NCBI GenBank assembly: GCA_002392275.1
Contig: DGGQ01000129.1
Coordinates: 1 to 12,176, forward strand
DNA from: Treponema sp. UBA3870
Lineage (GTDB): Bacteria; Spirochaetota; Spirochaetia; Treponematales; Treponemataceae
Reading direction: 5' to 3'
Length of the DNA stretch: 12,176 bases
Shown here: in pieces, positions 1-6,467 of the stretch
Numbering within the stretch: position 1 is the stretch's first letter
Layout: every line of letters begins with the position of its first letter
Notes under the pieces: generated by a model
Told to the model about the DNA's origin: nothing
The model's database searches: none
Seen by the model: the letters and a program-made list of their open reading frames with translations, nothing else
Position numbers and translations under genes: made by a program

Positions 1-475
1 CCTCTGGCTCAATTATTGGTATAATATCCGTAGCATTGGAGAGAATAATTTTTTCATAATAACCAAAAGAAGGTGGCAAATCAAAAAATATATATGCGAA
101 TCCCAGGGATTTTGCATCATCTATAAGTTTCATTATTGAATGTGGATCATCTCGGAATCCAGTTTCCATATAAGAACGAAGGTTATTGTCATTTTTTTGC
201 GTGCCCAACAGATAAAGCCCCTTAAAGCCATCTGATTCAGGTCTGCACTGTATAATCGCATCCTTCAAATCAGATTCCTCTTTCAGCACAGACAAGAAGC
301 ACTTATCCTTGTCCACAAGCTTATACTCATGGTCATATAAATATGATAGATTTCCTTGCTGGTCCGCATCAACCAGCAAAACCTTTCCATAATGCGAAAG
401 TTCATAGGCTAACGCATTTGTAAAAGTTGTTTTTCCTACCCCACCCTTTTGCATAAAGACACAAAATACTTTCAT
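1..475 (-). CDS. ParA/Soj-family partition ATPase, N-terminal part (runs off left edge)
   Basis: Translating the minus strand from the ATG at 475 gives 158 open codons with no stop before the window edge, so the C-terminus is missing. The protein begins MKVFCVFMQKGGVGKTTFTN: KGGVGKTT is the deviant Walker A motif of ParA/MinD ATPases, with the signature lysine in its first position. It is followed by the A' segment VLLVDADQQGN and, near the cut end, the Walker B strand YIFFDLPPSFG. Family knowledge: ParA proteins form ATP-dependent dimers on DNA and, with ParB and parS, segregate plasmids or chromosome origins; relatives position other cargo. The start is supported by a GAGG-like ribosome site about 7 nt upstream and a promoter at 505-532. 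The gene has lower GC than the block right of 6468, fitting an accessory or element-borne gene. No ParB or clear parS is visible, so chromosomal Soj, plasmid ParA and orphan ParA cannot be separated. Confidence 0.93.
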   Translation of the reverse strand, partial: MKVFCVFMQKGGVGKTTFTNALAYELSHYGKVLLVDADQQGNLSYLYDHEYKLVDKDKCFLSVLKEESDLKDAIIQCRPESDGFKGLYLLGTQKNDNNLRSYMETGFRDDPHSIMKLIDDAKSLGFAYIFFDLPPSFGYYEKIILSNATDIIPIIEPE

Positions 476-504
476 CTTTTCCTCACACCCAATTTTTTTC
501 TTGT

Positions 505-532
505 ATTATATCACTAAAATTAATTAATTCAA
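505..532 (-). promoter_or_regulatory. Sigma70-type promoter for the parA-like gene
   Basis: On the minus strand, TTGAAT (532-527) and TATAAT (510-505) are separated by 16 bp. The -10 ends about 30 nt before the ATG at 475, leaving room for a short leader with the GAGG ribosome site. The surrounding AT-rich tract makes chance matches easy, but hexamer quality, spacing and position all fit. Confidence 0.6.
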
Positions 533-581
533 TAAAAAATTAAAAAAAAGAACAGCAAAATAAGTTTTTTTTTCAATTTTA

Positions 582-595
582 TTGCATTTTTGCAA
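582..595. repeat. Short perfect inverted repeat TTGCA-TTTT-TGCAA upstream of parA
   Basis: A 5-bp perfect inverted repeat with a 4-nt spacer lies about 50 bp upstream of the -35 of the parA-like gene. It could be an operator or a partition-site half, or simply chance in AT-rich DNA. Only one copy was seen. Confidence 0.25.
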
Positions 596-624
596 GGAAC
601 TAGACCGCTAAAACAAATCACTTC

Positions 625-635
625 TGTCCAATTAA
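625..635 (+). repeat. Left terminal inverted repeat of the IS4-type element
   Basis: TGTCCAATTAA matches the exact reverse complement at 1822-1832. Allowing one mismatch outward (C versus T) extends the match to about 14 positions. It lies 78 bp ahead of the transposase start, as expected for an IS end. Confidence 0.8.
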
Positions 636-713
636 AATACATGGGTTTTTAAAAGTTAAGATCCCTGCTTTAATGGTTCTACCACAAATCTTTTACAGGC
701 AAGGACTTAACTT

Positions 714-1825
714 ATGTACAAATCTATCACAATTTCAGCACAGTTGCTAGCACTCGCGGACCGACTTGGTTTCGGAAAAATCTGCTCCGAGGAAAATGTG
801 GACAAGCGCTACCGGCATTTTACGGCATGAACTCAGCTCTACGCTATGATGGTTGCGCAGTTTACCGAACTGAGGGACTACGCACAATCGAGGAGACGAT
901 CGCTATCGACAACGACCTGTACCATGCCGTTGCCATCAAGCATATCACGAGGACAAACCTTGCGCACGCAAATGAAAAGCGCCCCTGCGAAGTGTTCCAG
1001 AAATTTTATTTCCACCTGCTCGGACACTACAAATTCCCCACTAGCAGGGGAAGTCGGAAGGAGAAGAGCCCGAAACTCATCGACACGACGACAATCAGCC
1101 TTAACATGAACGACTTCAGCTGGGCGAAATTCCGAAGCTCGAAGGACGGGATAAAAATCAACACGAGGTTCGACCACAACCTTGCCTGCACAGACTATCT
1201 TTTCATCACCAATGCCAACAGGCACGAAAATTCAACGTTTGAACAGATTCGACTTACGGAAAACGACATCGCGATCTTCGACAGAGGCTACTTCAACAAG
1301 AGACAGTTCCAGGAGCTAACGGAGTCCTCAATTTCCTTTGTCACAAGAAATAAGAGCAATATTGAATACTAGGTGATTTCTTCTGACAAAAAGGAAAAGT
1401 CCGACGACAGCTTCCCGATAAGGCGGGATGAAATTATAAAGATGAAAATCGGCCAGTCGAAAAAGAATCACACATATGTAACGCTACGCCAAGTAGCCTC
1501 CCGCGACAATGATACGGAAAGAAAATTGCACTCTTGAAAAACAGGTGTGAGGCCAGTCCGCTGGAAATCGCCACCATTTATAAAAAACGCTGGGAAGAAA
1601 AACTCTACTCCAAGACCCCTGATTGTCCATCTGCTGTTCCTGATTCTGAAAGCCGAGACAGGACAAGATAACAGGGTATTCTCCAGCTCCTGCTCCGAAA
1701 TTTCCGTAGTACTTTTCAAGCACAGGAATCCTGAGAAATGGTTCGCAAGGGATTACGAAAAATCCCCTCCCAACCCTCCACCTGATAGAAACTCATTATG
1801 GCTGTTTAATGAGCTGGCGGGTTAA
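714..1825 (+). pseudogene. IS4-family DDE transposase, multiply frameshifted and internally deleted
   Basis: The ATG at 714 has AAGGA eight nt upstream and opens a frame resembling the N-terminal domain of IS4-group transposases (AQLLALADRLGF, then VDKRYRHFT), which stops at TGA 828-830. Homology continues in a second frame (MMVAQFTELRDYA, from 846) and a third frame from about 890 (DNDLYHAVAIKHITRTNLAHANE). The first catalytic Asp is in LIDTTT (1082-1084) and the second in AIFDRGYFN (1280-1282). A TAG at 1370-1372 interrupts the frame. After another shift near 1536 the text SPLEIATIYKKRW appears, matching the Y-x-x-R part of the C-terminal catalytic signature, but the expected Glu four residues after Arg is Lys and the next tens of residues are missing. 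The C-terminal tail resumes at about 1618 (LIVHLLFLILKAETGQ) and ends at 1825 inside the right inverted repeat. It is non-functional; the family is well supported, the subgroup not assigned. Confidence 0.88.
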
Positions 1826-1832
1826 TTGGACA
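1822..1832 (-). repeat. Right terminal inverted repeat of the IS4-type element
   Basis: TTAATTGGACA is the exact reverse complement of the left end at 625-635. The transposase stop codon (1823-1825) lies inside it, a compact arrangement common in IS elements. Confidence 0.8.
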
Positions 1833-1849
1833 AAATCTACTATACTATC

Positions 1850-1871
1850 TTTCTGTAAAATCCTACAGAAA
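1850..1871. repeat. 8-bp inverted repeat just outside the IS right end
   Basis: TTTCTGTA (1850-1857) and TACAGAAA (1864-1871) form a perfect 8-bp stem with a 6-nt loop. Neither strand has a run of T directly after the stem, so a terminator is not supported. No function is assigned. Confidence 0.35.
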
Positions 1872-2049
1872 AAACTTATGCCTATTTTCATTATTCAGAT
1901 TTTTATTTTAAAATCTCATTGGACATATAGATTCTTAGTAAGTTCTAAACTGGAAATGCCAAATACCACTTTCTTAGATACAGCCTTTTCCTTGTATACA
2001 ACAGGAGGATGCACACAAGAATTTACTGTTGTTACTTGCATTGTGTTGT

Positions 2050-2660
2050 CATAGGCGAATATATAGCTCCAGACTATTGTCTTGACTTTCTCAAAGAACT
2101 TTCACCGTGAAGTCCTGCCTGATTATGCACTGCCACTTAATAGATTCCCGGACGGACTTCATCTGTCCATATGCAGAAGTTCTCCGCATATCATCGCTCA
2201 TTTTGCTGCAGGAAATGAACGAATGATTCGTCTCTGCTCCAGCACAATCAGCATTCGCTCAACGCTGTAGTTCCTGTTTTCATTAGACTTGTCAAGAACC
2301 TTGTGAATCTCACTGAACAGCATCTGCTAGACTTTCGGCTTTCCTCTGTAAAAAACTTCTTTCACTGATTGGAAGAAAAGATTTCATGCTCCACGCTGAA
2401 AACTTATTCCCTTCGAAACGAGGTTGTATGAAAACAAGCATCACGCCTATCAGTATTTCACTATCACCTTTCAGCCCATTATTTTCTATTCTCAGACGTT
2501 CAATTTCTTTCTGAATTTCATTATCGGACAACTTGCTCGCTCTTCCCTGTCCGAACTTTTCTCACCCCAGCCAAGGCCTCTAATTCAAGTTATACTGTAC
2601 GCACACTTTCTTAACTCCAGATGTCATCCGAAACAACAAAATCCTTGTCCATGAAAAATT
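2050..2660 (-). pseudogene. Probable remnant of an IS3-type transposase (OrfA/OrfB)
   Basis: Read on the minus strand, several short pieces in different frames resemble an IS3/IS150-group transposase in the right order. Near 2575-2470 there is a Lys/Arg-rich linker followed by a coiled-coil-like helix, IQKEIERLRIENNGLKG, as at the end of OrfA. Near 2310-2220 there is IHKVLDKSNENRNYSVERML, resembling the 'K..YGyRRi' region at the start of OrfB, and near 2130 IIRQDFTV, resembling the segment just before the first catalytic Asp. Stops and frameshifts separate the pieces, and no catalytic triad or inverted-repeat ends were found. The likeness is by eye only, so the family call is tentative; the alternative is chance similarity in decayed DNA. 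What is certain is that nothing intact is encoded here. Confidence 0.4.
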
Positions 2661-5143
2661 AATTGCATCTTTTTACCGGCTTTCTCCTTATTTCTCGCTA
2701 ATTTAGGCACCGTGCTTTTATTGTATCATCCCAAAAATTTGTTACGCGAATGGAAAATTCTACAATTCAATGGAATGGTCAATGCTAATTCAGTATCAAA
2801 ATATCCTAAATTTATTTAAGCAGCTTTTTTCCTATCTCGTTTTCAAGTTTAACCTAGCCATCCCCAAAAATCTTCTTGCCTATCGCAGATTCAAGCTTTA
2901 TATTTGCCACGCACCAAGTTTTACCCTTCTACTGTTCACAATATAAAAATTAAAAATCCCAGATGCAGTTCCAATTATAATTTTTGACCAAGTATCTTTC
3001 CATTCAGACAAGCCAGAATTGGAATGGAATCAGAAAAGTACATTACAATTGCTGCATTGCAATCAACTTACACCTTCGTTTTCGAGAGAGAACATATGGC
3101 ATGTAACACAGAAAGCTATAAGACAATTTGTTTATATTAATGTATCCCAAACGCTATTCTATTTCTTAAAAACCTAAAACATCATACAATCAATTATTTC
3201 AATCCATGTTTGTATCTTTACAGCATTCTCACTATAATCATAAAAGCACTTCCCACTAATATTTACTTTGTGCACCGCAGCTCGCAGGTTTCTTACAAGG
3301 TATTGCTGTCGAGTTCAGCACTTTTTTCAATTCAAAGTAACGCGGTGTTGCAACATCCCCTGCATTCACATCATAAATGCTTGTCTGCAAAAATGCTTTC
3401 TTCCCAGTATCATTCAAGTCCCTTTTTTTCTGCAATACTTTCATCTTTGTCGCACTATCACGGATTGCAGGCCAGCATTCCTCAAACTTTTCCTGTATAA
3501 CCAAGAGAAGAAGAGATAAACAGCATTTCTTTTATTACCTGTAAAAAAAATTCATAAGTATCGAAGCAAAGAAAAATATCTCCAGTAATGAGTTCCATAT
3601 CATCCCAATGTCCCTCAATGCAAAATTTTTATACCTGCTTACATTTTATATGAAACTGCGCTCAGAACATTCCATACCTTTGTTAAATCCTATGTTAGTT
3701 TAATACCACAGTTCATGCGCTTGTGGTTCGTACATCAGAAACCATTCGTATCCAGACAGATTGATGTATCAACAATAATCCTCCCGCTCTTTCCATCATT
3801 GCAGTTTCCCTTGCCCTATAAAAATCCATAGTGGTCGTAAAAATGAAAATAATATTTCTAGAAGACCATGTACCAAAAATATTGTACGAGCAAAAAAGAT
3901 TTATCCTAGTTATATCCAATCTTATACTTGAGTTATAGAAATCGTTGTCACTTTCAAGTGCAATTTTGATTGAATGGAGATCTTTCCGGTTAAAGGGACG
4001 CACGACAAGCCTCTCCTAAATCGGGACACCGGAAGTGAAGTCCCTGTAATGACTGTATAATTTTTTTCAAGATATTTTATGCAGAAACAAATTGGTATAC
4101 ATGCATTAGCAATTGTACAAGAATGATGTAAAACAGTATAAAATACGACTACGATATATTATGGGAACATAACACCATGCTGTGCGGCAACATAATTCTC
4201 TGCTGCATGGCTGATGATTGTGTAAGAGACATTCATCAATATATACAAATATTTCATGTTAATTTTCGCATCCTTTCACAATCAGTACGAAAAAAATATA
4301 ATCTCTGAAACAAATAAGATTCTCGTCTCCACCTGTCCAGCTATTATCAGAATTCAGCAGTTTCATGTCATATGGTCAACAGATTCTATGGCACCCCGTT
4401 ATTATAAAGATTTCCCAATTATTTTTAGAAAAAATCGCCACTATTATGGAATGCACAAACAAAAAAAGTAACTTAAATTGCAGAATCCATTTCAAAAGGA
4501 AGAGTGATTTGAATGTTTTTCACAAGAAGCCAGCGGGTCATTATATCTATCAAGCCGAACCCTTTACAAACATTCCGGTGTTATTTTGAGTCTGCGCCGC
4601 TTGCGTTCTCATTGATTTAAATACCGTGGCAAAGCAGACAGTTTTTCAATCTCCTATTTTATTTGAGTGATTGATTATGCAGCAGAATAATTCCCATGCT
4701 CATCCAGAACTGCATGTTGGTACTGCTTATGGTTGCAAATTGCCAGCACGTGCATCCCTAGATTTTTTAAAGAGTTTCAAAATTCTTTTTCATTCATCCT
4801 GGTCAAACTCCACAAGGATCGTTTAGTTGGTATTGAATATAACTAGTTTTGGAATCTTCAGTTTCAGTACCAGTATCATCAAATCACAATTCTATTTCTC
4901 TGTGCTACGCTGGAAATTATCAAAAAATCATTGAAACTTTTCCATCCATATATTCCATAATCTTCCGTCAAAGATTTGCTTTTATCACACTTTCAATATT
5001 GCATGGGTAATTTTTTCGTTCGCCGTTTTCTCTAAAGCAAAGGCAATGCCCTTTATGGAATCAGAAAGAAATGCACCTTTTTCCGCACTATCTTTTTAAT
5101 TTCTATATCAAATAAGAAATCAGCAAAAAAAAGATCTTCACAA
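2661..5143. other. AT-rich gene desert, about 2.5 kb
   Basis: No reading frame here exceeds about 96 codons, and none examined combines a ribosome site, normal codon use and a recognisable family. Two minus-strand stretches read more like protein than their surroundings: about 3256-3504 (containing VNAGDVATPRYFELKKVLN) and about 4965-5095 (containing FLSDSIKGIAFALEKTANEK, then stops). They may be gene relics, but I could not name a family. No tRNA, rRNA or CRISPR structure was seen. The stretch is best read as decayed accessory DNA. Confidence 0.6.
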
Positions 5144-5172
5144 TATATACCCCTTCCCCGTTTGGGTATATA
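5144..5172 (+). terminator. 9-bp perfect inverted repeat, possible terminator-like hairpin
   Basis: TATATACCC (5144-5152) and GGGTATATA (5164-5172) pair perfectly around an 11-nt loop. On the plus strand a run of six T (5174-5179) follows after one base, which is terminator-like. No intact plus-strand gene lies upstream for it to serve, so it may belong to a lost gene or be a protein-binding palindrome. Confidence 0.35.
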
Positions 5173-5343
5173 CATTTTTTACGGAGAAACTATATCCTAC
5201 AACACAGGATCTATTTATACTAAGGCTGCAACAAATTTTTTTCACCATATTACCGAAGCAAAATCTTTTTGTTCTGCTAGCCGGAAAAAAAAGGTAAAAT
5301 AAGATATACAGCATAGCCTTATTGAAATCCCCCGCCAATAAGA

Positions 5344-5362
5344 AAGTTTGTTAAACAAACTT
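5344..5362. repeat. Palindrome copy 1, AAGTTTGTT-A-AACAAACTT
   Basis: Perfect 9-bp inverted repeat around one central base (5353). A half-site, GTTTGTT, follows at 5372-5378. It belongs to a family of four copies confined to 5344-6060 in this window. Confidence 0.85.
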
Positions 5363-5497
5363 CATACACAGGTTTGTTTATATACGCAATTGGCAGTAAC
5401 TATCGAATAAACAGATGTCTTCGGCAGAAATTAAATTTTTTTGCATATCAACAAGCTGTGCGGAGTATTCCATCAGCATAAATCTTTTCATACAAAA

Positions 5498-5514
5498 AAG
5501 TTTGTTCAACAAAC
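5498..5514. repeat. Palindrome copy 2, GTTTGTT-C-AACAAAC
   Basis: A perfect 7-bp inverted repeat (5500-5514) around central C (5507), with AA before it. The right arm ends in CC rather than TT, so the outer bases are less conserved. Its centre is 154 bp from copy 1. Confidence 0.85.
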
Positions 5515-5637
5515 CCAGGGCGCGTTGTAACATCCGTCCACATTCAATACTGCTTTTCCGTAAATAAGAGTCTTCCAAAAAATGGATGATTTTCTGCCTT
5601 GAAAAGAGGACATCGAGTGGGCATAAAATTATTTAGA

Positions 5638-5658
5638 AAAGTTTGTTAAACAAACTTT
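5638..5658. repeat. Palindrome copy 3, longest copy
   Basis: A perfect 10-bp inverted repeat around central A (5648): the consensus AAGTTTGTT-A-AACAAACTT plus one more A/T pair outside. Its centre is 141 bp from copy 2. Confidence 0.85.
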
Positions 5659-6042
5659 CGAGCATTTTAGAATATTGTATAAGGTTCAGTTTATTGATGT
5701 GCTGTCTTTTCTGAAGCTAGGGAAAGCTAATAACTGTAATACTTTTTCATCACACCTAGCAGGTCTCTAAAATTTTAGTTATAAAAAAATTTCACTGGTA
5801 ATCTTGAATTCATGTGATAACTCTTAGGAGAGCGTTGGCACAGCACAATCTTCCAGCATCTTTATGAAGAAAGGATGAAAAAAAATTGGGGAGGCTTAAT
5901 CATCAATATTGCCAGAACATTTAATCTGGTTCAAGCATACAGGGGAAACCGGTTTCTAAAATGATATGGGAGGTTCCAATTGATTTGGCAAAATCCCATG
6001 CTTGGTGTACATGGAACGCTATATCCAAAACAATGTTTGTGC

Positions 6043-6060
6043 AGTTTGTTGAACAAACTT
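6043..6060. repeat. Palindrome copy 4, AGTTTGTT-G-AACAAACT
   Basis: A perfect 8-bp inverted repeat around central G (6051). A partial half-site, GTTTGT, lies nearby at 6035-6040. This is the copy closest to the gene starting at 6468, about 410 bp upstream of it. Confidence 0.85.
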
Positions 6061-6246
6061 TCAAAAGGAAATATAAAGAACGATAATAACTTATAAAATT
6101 ATCTAAATATTACTTTATTTAGTCTTAATGTATAACCTATTTTACATGGTAACATTTTGTATGCATTTTTACACTTTTCCACTGCATTACTTCTAATTGT
6201 TTAAATATTGAATTCTAATTGAATTTAATAGAAGGTTTTTGACAAT

Positions 6247-6397
6247 CCGTTACCATTCGGAGACTTTCTGTTACCTTTCTGCGTTTTTCCTTGGAAATTC
6301 GGGCTTTACGGGAGCTGTTGAGCGGGACATTCTGTTACTTTCCCGAGATTTTTTCCACAGGGCTCTGTGCAGAGCTGGAAACAAATTGTTACTTTTC
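6247..6397 (+). promoter_or_regulatory. Leader with four GTTAC-centred direct repeats
   Basis: Four same-strand motifs occur ahead of the ATPase/nuclease gene: CCGTTACCATTC (6247-6258), CTGTTACCTTTC (6268-6279), CTGTTACTTTCC (6332-6343) and TTGTTACTTTTC (6386-6397). The second and third lie in a longer imperfect repeat offset by 64 bp, including shared T-rich tails ending in CC. The core is (C/T)TGTTAC(C/T)TTTC. They could be regulator-binding iterons or the trace of a degenerate tandem duplication; the uneven spacing (21, 64 and 54 bp) argues against a simple phased operator array. Confidence 0.4.
6362..6375. repeat. GC-rich hairpin GCTCTG-TG-CAGAGC in the leader
   Basis: A perfect 6-bp inverted repeat with only 2 nt between arms, about 100 bp before the gene at 6468. 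As DNA it is a near-perfect 14-bp palindrome, a plausible operator; as RNA the tight loop would open the last pair. There is no T-run after it. Confidence 0.35.
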
Positions 6398-6431
6398 TTC
6401 TATTATATATATCGGCGTTTTCTGTCGTGGC

Positions 6432-6466
6432 TTTAAAATGCTTTACGTTTTTGCTATAATTGGAGG
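6432..6466 (+). promoter_or_regulatory. Candidate promoter and ribosome site close to the ATPase/nuclease start
   Basis: TTTAAA (6432-6437) and TATAAT (6455-6460) are 17 bp apart, a good sigma70-type arrangement. GGAGG (6462-6466) follows, only 1 nt before the ATG at 6468 but 10 nt before an in-frame TTG at 6477. If this TATAAT is the real -10, transcription would begin at about 6467, so the GGAGG would not be in the transcript and the ATG would be leaderless. If the GGAGG is used, the promoter must be further upstream. Confidence 0.45.
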
Positions 6467-6467
6467 C

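Larger units (their letters stand above)
625..1832 (+). mobile_element. Defective IS4-superfamily insertion sequence, about 1.2 kb
   Basis: The element is defined by matching 11-bp terminal inverted repeats at 625-635 and 1822-1832, enclosing a single transposase reading direction on the plus strand. Its internal GC is higher than that of the flanking AT-rich DNA, marking it as foreign to this stretch. A possible short target duplication, AAATC at 615-619 and 1833-1837, does not sit symmetrically against the ends (5 bp extra on the left), so the outer boundaries are uncertain by a few bases. The transposase is broken and has lost an internal segment, so the copy should not move by itself, although an intact relative elsewhere could still recognise its ends. 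Confidence 0.8.
5363..6230. other. AT-rich spacer DNA between and after the palindromes, no supported gene
   Basis: The only frame of note is a 66-codon minus-strand stretch at 5378-5578, which spans palindrome copy 2 and has no recognisable family. Short translated pieces at about 5830-6030 look disrupted by stops in every frame. Apart from the palindromes I see no RNA gene or regulatory structure that I can support. Confidence 0.5.

Noticed and set aside
1468..1723. Minus-strand frames of about 80 codons.
   Set aside because: They lie inside the IS4-type transposase remnant, whose plus-strand reading explains the sequence.
3210..3519. Overlapping 80-96-codon frames on both strands.
   Set aside because: The minus-strand version looks slightly protein-like but ends in low-quality sequence and matches nothing I recognise; kept only as a possible relic in the desert entry.
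3713..4003. A 96-codon minus-strand frame as a small gene.
   Set aside because: No recognisable family, no convincing ribosome site and unremarkable composition; such lengths arise by chance in a stretch this long.
5344..6060. The palindromes as integron attC sites (GTTAAAC and GTTGAAC fit the GTTRRRY core).
   Set aside because: They are perfect short palindromes, not the long imperfect fold-back structures of attC; one copy (GTTCAAC) breaks the core, no cassette genes lie between them, and no integrase is visible.
5344..6060. The repeated palindromes as a CRISPR array.
   Set aside because: Copies are too short, the spacing is irregular (154, 141 and 403 bp), and there are no adjacent cas genes.
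6291..6467. A longer N-terminus for the ATPase/nuclease gene starting at 6291.
   Set aside because: The extra 59 residues are Cys- and aromatic-rich and lie over repeats and promoter-like sequence; family members begin close to the LPIGIQDF motif.
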